DNA of 64,000 bases. Source: Fen-1245 sp963835535. GTDB lineage: Bacteria; Gemmatimonadota; Gemmatimonadetes; Gemmatimonadales; JACORV01. Below, one piece after another: positions 16,779-27,284 of this stretch. The notes under the pieces are model-generated. The model was not told the DNA's origin, ran no database searches, and was given only the letters and a program-made list of their open reading frames with translations. The translations under genes and the position numbers were made by a program. Location of the stretch: assembly GCA_963835535.1 (NCBI GenBank), contig CAWIFL010000005.1:248001-312000 (forward strand). The letters are read 5' to 3'. How positions within the stretch are numbered: position 1 is the first letter of the stretch; each line of letters begins with the position of its first letter.

Positions 16779-16806
16779 TTGCAACCCCCGCCGAGGCCCT
16801 TACATT
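16779..16806 (+). promoter_or_regulatory. Candidate sigma-70-type promoter of the nucleotidase operon
   Basis: TTGCAA, a 16-base spacer and TACATT end only five bases before the ATG at 16812, so the transcript would be leaderless or nearly so. Confidence 0.45.
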
Positions 16807-16811
16807 TCCTC

Positions 16812-18329
16812 ATGGCTCTCCTCTCAACGCTCGTCGCGGGCGCCATGGTCTTCGCGGCGCAAGCGCGCCCGGCCGGCGACTCGATTCTCCTCCGCGTTCT
16901 CACGACCAACGACGTTCACGGCGCGCTTCAGGCCGCCGTGCAGCCGTGGAGCAACCATCGCCCCGTTGGCGGGGTCGCCGCCGTGGCGGGGATGATGACT
17001 CGCCTCACGCGCGAGTGCGGATGCACCGCGATCCGGCTCGACGCCGGCGACGTGATGCAGGGCACGCCCGTGTCCAACCTGTCGTACGGCCGTGCCACGG
17101 TCGAGGCGTTCAACGCGATGGGCTACGCCGCCTCAGCGATCGGGAACCACGAGTTCGACTGGGGCCTCGACACGCTGCAGGCGCGGATTCGCCAGGCCCA
17201 CTTCGCGTGGCTCTCGTCCAACATCCGCGCGCAGGAGACCGACGCCGTGCCGCCGTGGGTCGTACCGTGGCGGATGGTGACCGCGGGCCGGTACCGGATC
17301 GCGCTCGTGGGGTACACGACGGTGACGACGCCGACGACCACGCGCCCCACCATCGTCGCCGGACTTCGGTTCGACAGCGGCCCCGCGCGGCTCGACGCCG
17401 CCATCGCGGCCGCGCGGCTGGAGCACCCCGACTTCGTGATCGTGGTGGCCCATGAGGGCGCGTTCTGCGACCGGGGCGGGACCTGCCAGGGCGAAGTGGT
17501 GGACCTGGCTCGGGCCCTGACGGAGCGGCCCGACCTGATCGTGAGCGGGCACACGCATTCGCTCATCCAGACGACGGTGAACGGCATCCCGATCGTGCAG
17601 GCGCGCTCCAGCACCACCGCCCTGGGGATCGTGGACTTCGTGGACAGCGCCGGGACGAGGGTGGTGCGCATCCGCGTCGAGACGGTGTATGCGGACCGCG
17701 AGAGCGCCGACACGGCGGTCGCCCGCGTCGTGGACGGGTACCTGCAGCGCACGGAGCCCCTGACCCGGCGGGTCGTGGCGACCCTGGCCGCGCCGCTGGA
17801 GCGGCGGGGCGACCAATACGCGCTCGGCAACCTGATCGCCGACGCGTACCGGGCGGCGGCCCACGCCGACGTCGCGATCGTGAACAACGGCGGGATCCGG
17901 GCCGATCTCCCCGCCGGCGCGGTGAACTGGGGCCAGCTCTTCGAGGTGGTGCCGTTCCAGAACTTCGTCGTGCGGCTCCGGGTGACGGGAGCGGTGCTCA
18001 AGGCGGCCCTGGAGCACGCCGTAGGCATGGCCGACGCGCGGGCGCATGTCTCCGGCATCACGGTGCGGGTGGCGGCCGCGAACCCGATGGGTCAGCGGGT
18101 GACGGCCGTGACGCTCGCGGACGGCCGCGCCCTCCTCGACACCGCGACCTACACGCTCGCCGTGCCGGACTTCATGGCCGCGGGCGGCAGCGGCTTCGCG
18201 ATGCTGCGCGTGCCGGCGGAGAACACCGGCGTCGTGGACCTCGACGCCCTGGTCGAGTATCTGCGGGGACTGCCGCAGCCGGTCCGGCCGCCGGACGACG
18301 TGCGCGTGGACGCCGGGAGGTCGCCATGA
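16812..18329 (+). CDS. Secreted bifunctional 5'-nucleotidase / metallophosphatase
   Basis: A 505-residue protein with a short signal peptide, a metallophosphatase domain (TNDVHG, DAGDVMQG, GNHEFDWG, GHTHS) and the C-terminal 5'-nucleotidase domain with the substrate motif NNGGIRADLPAG. It hydrolyses extracellular nucleotides to nucleosides and phosphate. Divergent from phoB and first in an operon with adenosine deaminase and nucleoside phosphorylase, it fits phosphate scavenging plus purine salvage. Confidence 0.92.
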   Translation: MALLSTLVAGAMVFAAQARPAGDSILLRVLTTNDVHGALQAAVQPWSNHRPVGGVAAVAGMMTRLTRECGCTAIRLDAGDVMQGTPVSNLSYGRATVEAFNAMGYAASAIGNHEFDWGLDTLQARIRQAHFAWLSSNIRAQETDAVPPWVVPWRMVTAGRYRIALVGYTTVTTPTTTRPTIVAGLRFDSGPARLDAAIAAARLEHPDFVIVVAHEGAFCDRGGTCQGEVVDLARALTERPDLIVSGHTHSLIQTTVNGIPIVQARSSTTALGIVDFVDSAGTRVVRIRVETVYADRESADTAVARVVDGYLQRTEPLTRRVVATLAAPLERRGDQYALGNLIADAYRAAAHADVAIVNNGGIRADLPAGAVNWGQLFEVVPFQNFVVRLRVTGAVLKAALEHAVGMADARAHVSGITVRVAAANPMGQRVTAVTLADGRALLDTATYTLAVPDFMAAGGSGFAMLRVPAENTGVVDLDALVEYLRGLPQPVRPPDDVRVDAGRSP

Positions 18330-19381
18330 CGACCAGGACGCCGCGCGCTCCCGCGCTCACGAAGGACCTGATCCGGCGGATGCCGAAGCCCGAGCTGCAC
18401 GTCCACCTGGACGGCAGCCTGCGTCCCGGCACGCTGACCGAGCTGGCGCGGGAGCAGAAGGTCAAGCTACCGACGACCGACCTCGCCGAGCTGACGCACT
18501 ATCTCCACGTCGAGGACGGGCGGAACCTGATGGACTATCTGGCCCGCTTCGAGGTCACGCTCTCCGTCCTCCAGACGCCCGAGGCGCTCGAGCGCGTCAC
18601 CTACGAGCTGGTGCAGGACGGCGCCGCCGACGGCGTGCGCTACATGGAGATCCGGTACTCGCCGATCCTCTGCACGAAGAAGGGGATGCCGCTCACCGAG
18701 GCGGTGGAGGCGCCGCTCAGGGGCATGCACCGCGCGGAGAAGGACTTCGGCGTGCGGACCGGGCTCATCATCTGCGGCATCCGGAACATGAGCCCCGCGA
18801 CCTCGATGGACCTCGCCAACCTCACGGTCGCATTCAAGGGGAAGGGCGTGGTGGCGTTCGATCTGGCGGGCGCGGAGTACAACTACCCCGCCAAGAAGCA
18901 CCGCGAGGCGTTCTACACCGTCGTCAACGCCAACGTCGCCGCGACGATCCACGCCGGCGAGGCCTACGGTCCCGAGTCCATCGCGCAGGCGCTGCACTAC
19001 TGCCACGCGGACCGCATCGGGCACGGCACCCGGCTGTTCGAGGACGCCGACCTCGAGCGCTACGTCAACGACCGCCGCGTGCCGCTGGAAGTGTGCGTCA
19101 CCTGCAACGTGCAGACCCATGCCGTGGCGTCCATCGAGCGGCATCCCGTGCGGCGCTACTTCGACCTCGGGATCGTCGTGTGCCTCAACACCGACAACCG
19201 GCTGATGAGCGCCACCACGGTGACCGACGAGTACTGGCTCGCGCACACCAGGCTCGGGTTCTCCCGCGAGGAGATCGAGCGGATGATCCTGTACGGCTTC
19301 GAGAGCGCCTTCCAGCCGTACCCGGAGCGGACCAAGATGGTGGAGCAGGCGAAGGCGGAGCTGGCGTTGCTGCGGGACTGA
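18326..19381 (+). CDS. add: Adenosine deaminase
   Basis: A 351-residue TIM-barrel deaminase: zinc ligands in HVHLDGS, catalytic HAGE, and the LNTDNRLMS segment common in bacterial Add. It converts (deoxy)adenosine to (deoxy)inosine. The ATG overlaps the nucleotidase stop by four bases (ATGA), so AMP-derived adenosine is handed to the next step of the same operon. Confidence 0.92.
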   Translation: MTTRTPRAPALTKDLIRRMPKPELHVHLDGSLRPGTLTELAREQKVKLPTTDLAELTHYLHVEDGRNLMDYLARFEVTLSVLQTPEALERVTYELVQDGAADGVRYMEIRYSPILCTKKGMPLTEAVEAPLRGMHRAEKDFGVRTGLIICGIRNMSPATSMDLANLTVAFKGKGVVAFDLAGAEYNYPAKKHREAFYTVVNANVAATIHAGEAYGPESIAQALHYCHADRIGHGTRLFEDADLERYVNDRRVPLEVCVTCNVQTHAVASIERHPVRRYFDLGIVVCLNTDNRLMSATTVTDEYWLAHTRLGFSREEIERMILYGFESAFQPYPERTKMVEQAKAELALLRD

Positions 19382-19397
19382 CGGAGGAGGCGGGAGC

Positions 19398-20210
19398 GTG
19401 GCGGACATGATCCGGGACGCGGCGGACGCCGTCCGGAAGGCGATCGGCAAGCGGAAGCCGGAGGTCGCGATCGTCCTCGGCTCGGGGCTGGGATTCCTGG
19501 GCGATGAGATCGCGGACGCGGTCCGCCTGCCCTACGCGACGATCCCGGGCTTCCCGCAGCCCACGGTCCAGGGCCACGCCGGCGAGCTGATCGCGGGGAC
19601 GCTCGAGGGGCGCGGCGTGATCGCGCAGAGCGGCCGCTTCCACATGTACGAGGGTCATCCGGACGCCGTGGTGGCGCTGCCGGTGCGGGTCTTCGCGACG
19701 CTGGGCGTCCGGACCCTCGTCGTGACCAACGCCGCCGGCGGGATCCGCCGCACCTTCCGCCCCGGCTCCCTGATGCTGATCGCCGACCACATCAACACCA
19801 CCGGCCGCTTCCCGCTCTCCGGGCCCCTGCTCGAGGGCGAGGAGCGCTTCCCGGACATGTCGGACCCCTACGACGCGGAGCTGCGCACGGTGGCGCGCCG
19901 CGTCGCCGCCGAGGAGCGGATCCCGCTCGAGGAGGGGACGTACGCGGCCACGCTGGGGCCCGCCTACGAGACCAAGGCGGAGATCGAGATGCTGAAACGG
20001 GTCGGCGCCGACGCCGTGGGGATGAGCACCGTGCCCGAGGTGATCGTGGCGCGGGCGCGTGGCATGCGCTGCCTCGGCATCTCCACGATCACGAACCTCG
20101 CCGCCGGCCTCGGCGCACCGACGCTGTCGCACGCCGAGGTGCTGGAGACGGCGAACCGGGTGAAGGGCGACCTGGCCCGCCTGGTCCGGGGGATCGTCAG
20201 GAACCTGTAG
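19398..20210 (+). CDS. Purine nucleoside phosphorylase (family II, trimeric type)
   Basis: A 270-residue PNP: phosphate-binding GSGLG near the start, TNAAGGI, and the purine-site segment MSTVPEVIVAR...TITNLAAG with the asparagine typical of enzymes specific for inosine/guanosine. It splits these nucleosides with phosphate into base and (deoxy)ribose-1-phosphate. The GTG at 19398 follows a GGAGGAGG ribosome-binding site. The 3' end overlaps convergent thiD by 14 bases. Confidence 0.92.
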   Translation: MADMIRDAADAVRKAIGKRKPEVAIVLGSGLGFLGDEIADAVRLPYATIPGFPQPTVQGHAGELIAGTLEGRGVIAQSGRFHMYEGHPDAVVALPVRVFATLGVRTLVVTNAAGGIRRTFRPGSLMLIADHINTTGRFPLSGPLLEGEERFPDMSDPYDAELRTVARRVAAEERIPLEEGTYAATLGPAYETKAEIEMLKRVGADAVGMSTVPEVIVARARGMRCLGISTITNLAAGLGAPTLSHAEVLETANRVKGDLARLVRGIVRNL

Positions 20211-21000
20211 AAGCCGCCGCCACGAAGTGGTTCAGGGGGCCGTGGCCCTTGCCCAGCCCCGGGGCGGCGGCCATCGCGCGATGCACGAAGTCGAGCGCGT
20301 CGGACACGGCCCGCTCGAGCGGGCGGCCGAGGGCGAGGCCGGCCGCGACGGCGGCCGAGAGCGTACAGCCGGTCCCGTGGGTCGAGGTGGTCGCCAGCCG
20401 GGGATGCGAGAACCGCGTGACGCCGGCGCCGGTCGCCAGCACGTCTACCACGTCGCTCGCCCCCAGCTCCAGATGCCCGCCCTTCACGAGCGCCGCCGCG
20501 GCCCCCATCTTCACCAGCGCGCTGGCCGCGCGCTCCATCTGCTCGACCGTCCCGACCTCGTCTCCGGTCAGGATCCGCGCCTCGTCGAGGTTGGGCGTGA
20601 CCAGCGTGGCGAGCGGGACGAGGCGCGACGCGATGCTGCGCTCCGCCTCGCGCACCAGGAGGCGGTCGCCCGAGGTGGCGATCATCACGGGGTCGAGGAC
20701 ATAGTTGGGCAGGTCGAGGTGCGTGATCGCGTCGGCCACCGCGTCCACCAGCTCGGTCGTCGCGAGCATGCCGCTCTTGACCGCGTGGGGCGGCAGGTCT
20801 TCGGCGACGGCTTCGATCTGCTGCATGACCAGTTGGACGCTGAGCGCCTCCCAGCCGCGCACGCCGACCGTGTTCTGCGCGGTGACCGCGGTGACGACGC
20901 TGGTGCCGAAGACGCCGAACTGATGGAAGGTCTTGAGGTCGGCCTGGATTCCTGCGCCGCCGCCGGAATCGGACCCCGCGATCGTGAGGGCGATCTGCAT
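20197..21000 (-). CDS. thiD: Hydroxymethylpyrimidine / phosphomethylpyrimidine kinase
   Basis: A 267-residue ribokinase-fold enzyme of thiamine biosynthesis: starts MQIALTIAGSDSGGGAGIQADLK and has the catalytic THGTGCTLSAA motif. It phosphorylates HMP and HMP-P. The ATG at 21000 overlaps the start codon of the divergent RNA methyltransferase gene (shared CATG); a start six codons upstream has no family support. No other thiamine gene is in the window. Confidence 0.92.
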   Translation of the reverse strand: MQIALTIAGSDSGGGAGIQADLKTFHQFGVFGTSVVTAVTAQNTVGVRGWEALSVQLVMQQIEAVAEDLPPHAVKSGMLATTELVDAVADAITHLDLPNYVLDPVMIATSGDRLLVREAERSIASRLVPLATLVTPNLDEARILTGDEVGTVEQMERAASALVKMGAAAALVKGGHLELGASDVVDVLATGAGVTRFSHPRLATTSTHGTGCTLSAAVAAGLALGRPLERAVSDALDFVHRAMAAAPGLGKGHGPLNHFVAAASTGS

Positions 21001-21763
21001 GGCGGGTAATCTGCACACGCTGCTCCGCGATCTTCAACGCCGCAAGGCGCGGGAGCGCCGCGGGTTCGTGGTGGCGGAAGGACGCCGTCTGGTGATGGAC
21101 GCGCTCGAGTGCGGCGTGAACGTGAAGGCGCTCCTGATCGCGGAGGACTCGACGGGGGCGCTGGAGTCGGTGCTCCAGGCCGCGACGCGGCGCGGCGTGC
21201 CGGTCGAGAGCGCGCCGCGGCGCGCCTTCAACGAGCTGGCGGACACGGAGACGCCGAGCGGCGTGCTGGCGGTGGTGGAGTGGCGGCCGAAGACGCTGGC
21301 CGACCTGGCGCTCGAGCCGCACGCGACGCTGCTGGTGCTGGACGCGGTGCAGGACCCGGGCAACGTCGGCGGGATGATCCGGACGGCGTACGCGCTCGGC
21401 GCTGCGGCCACCGTGGCGCTCGACGGCACCGCCGACCCCGGCGCACACAAGGTGCTCCGGGCCGCGATGGGCGCGGCCTTCCGGCATCCGGTCGTCGAGG
21501 CGCGGTGGGCGGAGTTCGCGGCGTTCGCACAGGCCAACGGCGTGGCGATCTGGGCGGCGTGTCAGGGCGGCGAGCCGCCGGCCCAGGCGAGGCCGGACCG
21601 GCTCGCGCTGGTCGTGGGAAACGAGGGCGCGGGCCTGCGCCCGGAAGTCCTCGCCGCCGCGGCGAGGCAGGTCGGCGTGCCGATGCAGCCGGGAGCGGAG
21701 TCGCTCAACGCGGCCACCGCCGCGGCCATTCTGCTCTACGAGGTGACGCGTGGACGTCGCTGA
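20999..21763 (+). CDS. SpoU/TrmH-family RNA 2'-O-methyltransferase
   Basis: A 254-residue SPOUT methyltransferase: N-terminal substrate-binding domain (to about residue 90), then motif 1 (LDAVQDPGNVGGMIRTA), motif 2 (VVGNEGAGL) and motif 3 (SLNAATAAAILLYE). It most likely methylates 23S rRNA. A GAGG ribosome-binding sequence supports the ATG at 20999. Confidence 0.88.
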   Translation: MAGNLHTLLRDLQRRKARERRGFVVAEGRRLVMDALECGVNVKALLIAEDSTGALESVLQAATRRGVPVESAPRRAFNELADTETPSGVLAVVEWRPKTLADLALEPHATLLVLDAVQDPGNVGGMIRTAYALGAAATVALDGTADPGAHKVLRAAMGAAFRHPVVEARWAEFAAFAQANGVAIWAACQGGEPPAQARPDRLALVVGNEGAGLRPEVLAAAARQVGVPMQPGAESLNAATAAAILLYEVTRGRR

Positions 21764-22586
21764 GCCGGTGCTGGTGGTCTTCGCCGGGATTTGGGGCGCG
21801 ATGCTGGGGAGCTTCCTCAACGTCTGCGTCTGGCGCCTGCCGCGGAACGAGTCGGTCATCCGTCCCGCCTCGCACTGCCCCGGCTGCGGCAAACCGATCG
21901 CGTGGTACGACAACATCCCGCTGCTCTCGTACGCGCTGCTGCGGGCCCGCTGCCGTCACTGCGGCGCCCGGATCAGCGCGCAGTATCCGGCGGTCGAGCT
22001 GGCGGTCGCGCTGGTCTGGGCCGGCGCGGTCGTCTGGTGGGGCGCGTCGTGGGATGCGCTGAGCGCCGCGCTGCTCACGACGCTCCTCCTCGGCATGGCG
22101 CTCACCGACGCGCGTCACTACCTGATCCCCGACGAGTTCAGCCTCGGCGGCCTCGGCGCCGGCCTCGCGCTCTCCTTCGTCCCGGGGGGGATCAGCCCCC
22201 TGGAATCGCTGGTGGGCGCCGCCGCGGGCTTCGCGCTGCTCTGGGTCGTGAAGGCCGGAGGCGACTGGGCGCTGGCGCGCGGGATGATCCACGCCGAGGA
22301 GCTGCAGCAGGTCCTGGAGGCCGGCGAGAAGCCGACCACCCTGGGCACCGGCGACCTCAAGATGATGGCGATGATCGGGAGCTTCCTCGGCTGGCGCGGC
22401 GTGCTGCTCACCGCGTTCCTCGGGTCGGTCGCGGGGGTGCTGGTCTTCCTCCCGCTCGTCCTGTTCAAGCGCCGGAGCCCGATCCCCTTCGGCGTCTTCC
22501 TCGCGGTGGGGGCGGTCGTGACGCTGCTCGTCGGCGACGCGCTCATCGCGTGGTACTCGGGGATGCTGGTGGGGAGCGTTCCGTGA
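21750..22586 (+). CDS. pilD: Type IV prepilin peptidase / N-methyltransferase
   Basis: A 278-residue polytopic aspartic protease: N-terminal domain GSFLNVCVWRLPR, zinc-binding cysteine pairs (CPGCG...CRHCG), and the two catalytic aspartates in LTDARHYLIPD and GTGDLKMMAMIG. It cleaves and methylates prepilins or pseudopilins. The GTG start overlaps the methyltransferase gene by 14 bases. No pilus genes are adjacent. Confidence 0.92.
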   Translation: MDVAEPVLVVFAGIWGAMLGSFLNVCVWRLPRNESVIRPASHCPGCGKPIAWYDNIPLLSYALLRARCRHCGARISAQYPAVELAVALVWAGAVVWWGASWDALSAALLTTLLLGMALTDARHYLIPDEFSLGGLGAGLALSFVPGGISPLESLVGAAAGFALLWVVKAGGDWALARGMIHAEELQQVLEAGEKPTTLGTGDLKMMAMIGSFLGWRGVLLTAFLGSVAGVLVFLPLVLFKRRSPIPFGVFLAVGAVVTLLVGDALIAWYSGMLVGSVP

Positions 22587-22589
22587 AAC

Positions 22590-22620
22590 CGGGTGTGGGG
22601 TGTAGGAGGTAGGGTGTAGC
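22590..22620. repeat. Low-complexity GGTGTAG-type microrepeat
   Basis: The whole spacer between pilD and the ATPase gene is made of GTGTGG / GGTGTAGG-like units. It may contribute an extended ribosome-binding region (GGAGG) for the next gene. Similar short tandem units occur inside two neighbouring genes. Confidence 0.5.
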
Positions 22621-23843
<1,223 letters not shown>

Positions 23844-23856
<13 letters not shown>

Positions 23857-25076
23857 AACGTCTGGTTGGGCTTCTCCTGACTGTCGGCGCCGTGAGCGGC
23901 ACGGCGGCAGTCGCCCGCGCGCAGGACGAGAACGCGGCGCTGCAGATCGCCCGCGAGGTGACGCCCGCCGTCGAGCAGGCCGTGGGCCTCAAGTTCAAGC
24001 GCGAGCCGGCGATCCTGGTGCGCTCGCGCGAGCAGGTGCGCGGCTACCTGAGCCGCAAGCTCGCCGAGGAGATGCCGCCCGCCGAGCTGCTCGCGGTCCA
24101 GCGCACCTACCGGGCCTTCGGCCTGATCCCCGACACCACCGACCTGCGGAAGCTGATGCTCGACCTCTACGCCGAGCAGGTGGCCGGCTACTACGATCCG
24201 GACTCCAGCGCGTTGTTCGCGGTGCGCGGCGAGGATCCCATACAGCTGAAGCTCGTGCTGGCGCACGAGCTGGTGCACGCGCTGCAGGACCAGTACATGT
24301 CGCTGAACGCCATCCTCAAGCTGCGGCATCAGAACGACCGTCAGATGGCGGGGCAGGCCGTGGCCGAAGGGCAGGCGACGCTCGCCGGTCTGCAGGCGTC
24401 GTTCCCGGGCGTCGATCTCTCGCAGGTCCTCGGCGACTGGGACCAGGTGCGCCAGGTCATCCGGTCACAGCAGTCGGCGATGCCGGTCTTCGCCACCGCG
24501 CCCCCGATCATCCAGGAGGGGCTGCTCTTCCCGTATCTGGCGGGCGCGCAGTTCATGCGCGACTTCGACGCCCGGCGCGCCCGGCCCGACGAGGAGCCGT
24601 ACGGCGACCGGCTCCCGATATCCACCGCCCAGATCCTGCACGCGGGCCTGTACACGGCGCATACCCTGCCCGAGCGCATCGGCTTCGGGCCCGACCCGGG
24701 CGACACGCTCGTCTACGACGACGACTTCGGGGAGTTCGAGACCGGGGTCGCGCTCAAGACCTGGGGGGTTGATCCGGAGGTGGCCGAGGCCGCCGCCGAC
24801 GGCTGGGACGGCGACCGGTTCGAGGTGCTGGGCTCCCCTGCCGGGACCGTGGTCCTCTGGGCGACCGCGTGGCGGACACCGGTGGACGCGGACCAGTTCC
24901 AGCGCGCCCTCGAAGACGGGTGGGCACGGACGCACGGACGCACGGGCGCACAGAAGTGGCGAGTGGACAGACTGGAGATCCGCGGCTTCAACGTCGTGCG
25001 CCTGGTGGCCGCGCCCGCCGCCTGGAAGGGGTGGGCGCACCTGCCTGTCGTCGCCCTCGCGCCCTTCTCCCGCTAG
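23844..25076 (+). CDS. Secreted zinc metalloprotease-like protein
   Basis: A 410-residue protein with a signal peptide (about 25 residues, ending VARAQDE) and a zincin motif HELVHALQDQY, whose HExxH supplies two zinc ligands and the catalytic Glu. I recognise no named family with confidence. Three 8-bp tandem units (24926-24949) inside the gene insert eight residues in frame (around RTHGRTGAQ). It overlaps the Clp-type ATPase gene and was probably co-transcribed with it. Confidence 0.72.
24926..24949. repeat. 8-bp tandem repeat inside a coding region
   Basis: Three units (ACGGACGC, ACGGACGC, ACGGGCGC) lie in tandem within the metalloprotease gene; total length 24 keeps the frame. Confidence 0.75.
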
Positions 25077-25097
25077 CGCGCGGCCGGAGCGTCCCGG

Positions 25098-25126
25098 TTG
25101 CCGCGCGCGGGAGGCCCGGGTATGCT
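25098..25126 (+). promoter_or_regulatory. Promoter of the ffh operon, probably leaderless
   Basis: TTGCCG, a 17-base spacer and TATGCT. Transcription would start about 6-9 bases after the -10, which is at or next to the ATG of ffh at 25136. Confidence 0.6.
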
Positions 25127-25135
25127 TAAAGGCTA

Positions 25136-26473
25136 ATGTTTGACGAGCTTAGCGAGAGGCTTTCCGCCGTGCTCGGCCAGCTTCGCGGGCGCGGCGTTCT
25201 GTCGGAAGAGGCGGTCAGGGAGGGGCTCGAGACCGTCCGGCGCGTCCTCCTCGAGGCCGACGTCGGGTTCGAGGCCGCGCAGCAGTTCACCGACCGCGTC
25301 GCGGAGAAGGCCGTCGGCCTCCCGGCCCTCAAGGGAGTCGCCCCCGGCGCGCAGCTCGTCAAGTTCGTGCACGAGGAGCTGGTCACCCTGCTCGGTGGCG
25401 GGGGACAGCCGGCGGCGATCCGCTTCGCGAGCGTGCCGCCGACGGTGGTCTTCCTGGTCGGCCTCCAGGGCTCGGGGAAGACGACGACCGCGGCGAAGCT
25501 GGCCAAGCGGCTGGTCGCCGAGCAGAAGGCGCCGTTCCTGATCGCGGCCGACGTGTACCGGCCGGCGGCGATCGAGCAGCTGGTGGAGCTGGCGGGCCGC
25601 GCGAAGGTCGGCGTGCACGCGGAGCCGGGCCGGCAGGACGTGGTGGCGCTGGTCAAGCACGGCCTGGACGCGGCGCGGAAGGCCCGCGCGCGGACGGTGC
25701 TGGTGGACACGGCGGGCCGGCTGGCGATCGACGCCGCGATGATGGACGAGCTGGCGCGCCTCAAGGCGGCGGTGCCGCCGCACGAGGTGCTGCTGGTCGC
25801 CGACGGGATGACGGGCCAGGACGCGGTCCGCATCGCCCGCGGCTTCCACGAGGCGGTGGGCCTGACCGGCGTGGTGCTGACGAAGATGGACGGGGACGCG
25901 CGCGGCGGCGCGGCGCTCACCATCTACGCGGCGACCGGGGCGCCGATCAAGTACATCGGCACCGGCGAGGGGCTGGACGCGATCGAACCGTTCCGGCCGG
26001 AGCGCATCGCGGGCCGGATGCTCGCCATGGGCGACGTGCTGACGCTGGTGGAGCGGGCCGAGCAGTCGCTGGACCGGGAGAAGGCGGAGCGGCTCGCGCG
26101 CAAGGCGACGACGAAGCGGGGGATGGACCTCTCCGACTTCCTCGACGCGCTCAGGGAGACGCAGAAGCTGGGCCCGCTGGAGTCGGTGCTCTCGCTGCTT
26201 CCGGGCGGGGGCGGCGCGGCGGCCCGCGAGGCGATGAAGGCGGCGAAGGCCGCGGACCCCAGGCGGCTGAAGCACGTCGAGGCGATCGTGCTCTCGATGA
26301 CGCCGGAAGAGCGGCAGCACCCCGAGCTGCTGAGCGGATCCCGCCGCGCGCGGGTCGCGAAGGGCTCGGGCCGGCCGGTGCAGGAGATCAACCGGCTGCT
26401 GGCGCAGTTCAAGGAGATGGGGAAGTTCATGAAGGGGATGAAGGGCACGAAGGGGATGCGAGGAGCGATCTAG
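25136..26473 (+). CDS. ffh: Signal recognition particle GTPase Ffh
   Basis: A 445-residue SRP54 homologue: N-terminal helical domain, GTPase domain (GLQGSGKTTTAAKLA, DTAGR, TKMDGDARGG) and the methionine-rich M domain, ending in a Met/Gly/Lys-rich tail (KFMKGMKGTKGMRG). It delivers nascent membrane proteins to FtsY. Directly followed by rpsP with no gap. Confidence 0.97.
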   Translation: MFDELSERLSAVLGQLRGRGVLSEEAVREGLETVRRVLLEADVGFEAAQQFTDRVAEKAVGLPALKGVAPGAQLVKFVHEELVTLLGGGGQPAAIRFASVPPTVVFLVGLQGSGKTTTAAKLAKRLVAEQKAPFLIAADVYRPAAIEQLVELAGRAKVGVHAEPGRQDVVALVKHGLDAARKARARTVLVDTAGRLAIDAAMMDELARLKAAVPPHEVLLVADGMTGQDAVRIARGFHEAVGLTGVVLTKMDGDARGGAALTIYAATGAPIKYIGTGEGLDAIEPFRPERIAGRMLAMGDVLTLVERAEQSLDREKAERLARKATTKRGMDLSDFLDALRETQKLGPLESVLSLLPGGGGAAAREAMKAAKAADPRRLKHVEAIVLSMTPEERQHPELLSGSRRARVAKGSGRPVQEINRLLAQFKEMGKFMKGMKGTKGMRGAI

Positions 26474-26752
26474 ATGGCCGTGAGGATGCGGTTGCGCCGG
26501 GTGGGACGGAAGCACCAGCCCACGTTCCGGATCGTGGTGGCGGACTCGGAGGCGCCGCGGGACGGGCGGTTCGTCGAGCTGCTCGGGCACTACTACCCGC
26601 GCGGCAAGGGCGAGCAGATCACGCTCGACAAGCCCAAGGTGCTGGAGTGGCTCGCCAAGGGCGCGACGCCGTCGGAGACGGTGGCATCGCTGCTCCGCAA
26701 GGCGGGGTGCTTCTCCGTCCAGGAGCCCGGGTCGCCCGTCGCGGGCGCGTAG
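26474..26752 (+). CDS. rpsP: 30S ribosomal protein S16
   Basis: A 92-residue S16: starts MAVRMRLRRVGRKHQP and contains ELLGHYYPRGKG. It begins at the base after the ffh stop. The order ffh-rpsP-rimM-trmD-rplS matches the conserved bacterial operon. Confidence 0.97.
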   Translation: MAVRMRLRRVGRKHQPTFRIVVADSEAPRDGRFVELLGHYYPRGKGEQITLDKPKVLEWLAKGATPSETVASLLRKAGCFSVQEPGSPVAGA

Positions 26753-26756
26753 GCCG

Positions 26757-27284
26757 ATGGACGGGCCGACCCACCTGGTGGTCGGTCTCCTGAAGAAGCC
26801 GCACGGCGTCCGGGGTGACGCGCTCGTGTACCCGGTGACCGACGAGCCGGACGCGGTCTTCGCCCTGGGGAAGCGGCTGGTGCTGCTGGACCGGGAGGGG
26901 CGCGCGACCGGCCGGGAGCTGGTGATCGAGCGGAGCCGCGAGTACCACCGCGCCTGGCTGCTGCACTTCGAGGGGATCGAGACGCGCGAGGCGCTGCGCG
27001 ATCTCCGGGAGCGCCATCTCGCCATACCGATGGCGGAGGCGCGAGCGCTCGAGGACGGCGAGTTCTACATGCACGAGCTGGTGGGGCTCTCGGTCGCGAC
27101 GGCCGCCGGGGCGAGCGTCGGGGTCGTCGCCCAGGTGATCGAGGCGCCGCAGGGGTGGCTGCTCGAGGTGGCCGGGGAGCAGAAGCGCCACCTGATCCCC
27201 TTCACCCGGGGCGTCGTGCAGCGGGTGGACCGGACGGAGCGGCTGATGGTGATCGCGCCGCCCAACGGACTGCTGGAGTTGTAG
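26757..27284 (+). CDS. rimM: Ribosome maturation factor RimM
   Basis: A 175-residue protein with the N-terminal RimM beta barrel (LVVGLLKKPHGVRGDALVYP) and a C-terminal PRC-barrel domain (EFYMHELVGLSV...HLIPFTRGVVQRVD). It helps 16S processing and S19 assembly. Confidence 0.95.
   Translation: MDGPTHLVVGLLKKPHGVRGDALVYPVTDEPDAVFALGKRLVLLDREGRATGRELVIERSREYHRAWLLHFEGIETREALRDLRERHLAIPMAEARALEDGEFYMHELVGLSVATAAGASVGVVAQVIEAPQGWLLEVAGEQKRHLIPFTRGVVQRVDRTERLMVIAPPNGLLEL

Noticed and set aside
24926..24949. Possible CRISPR-like direct repeats
   Set aside because: Units are 8 bp with no spacers, inside a coding frame, and no cas genes are present.
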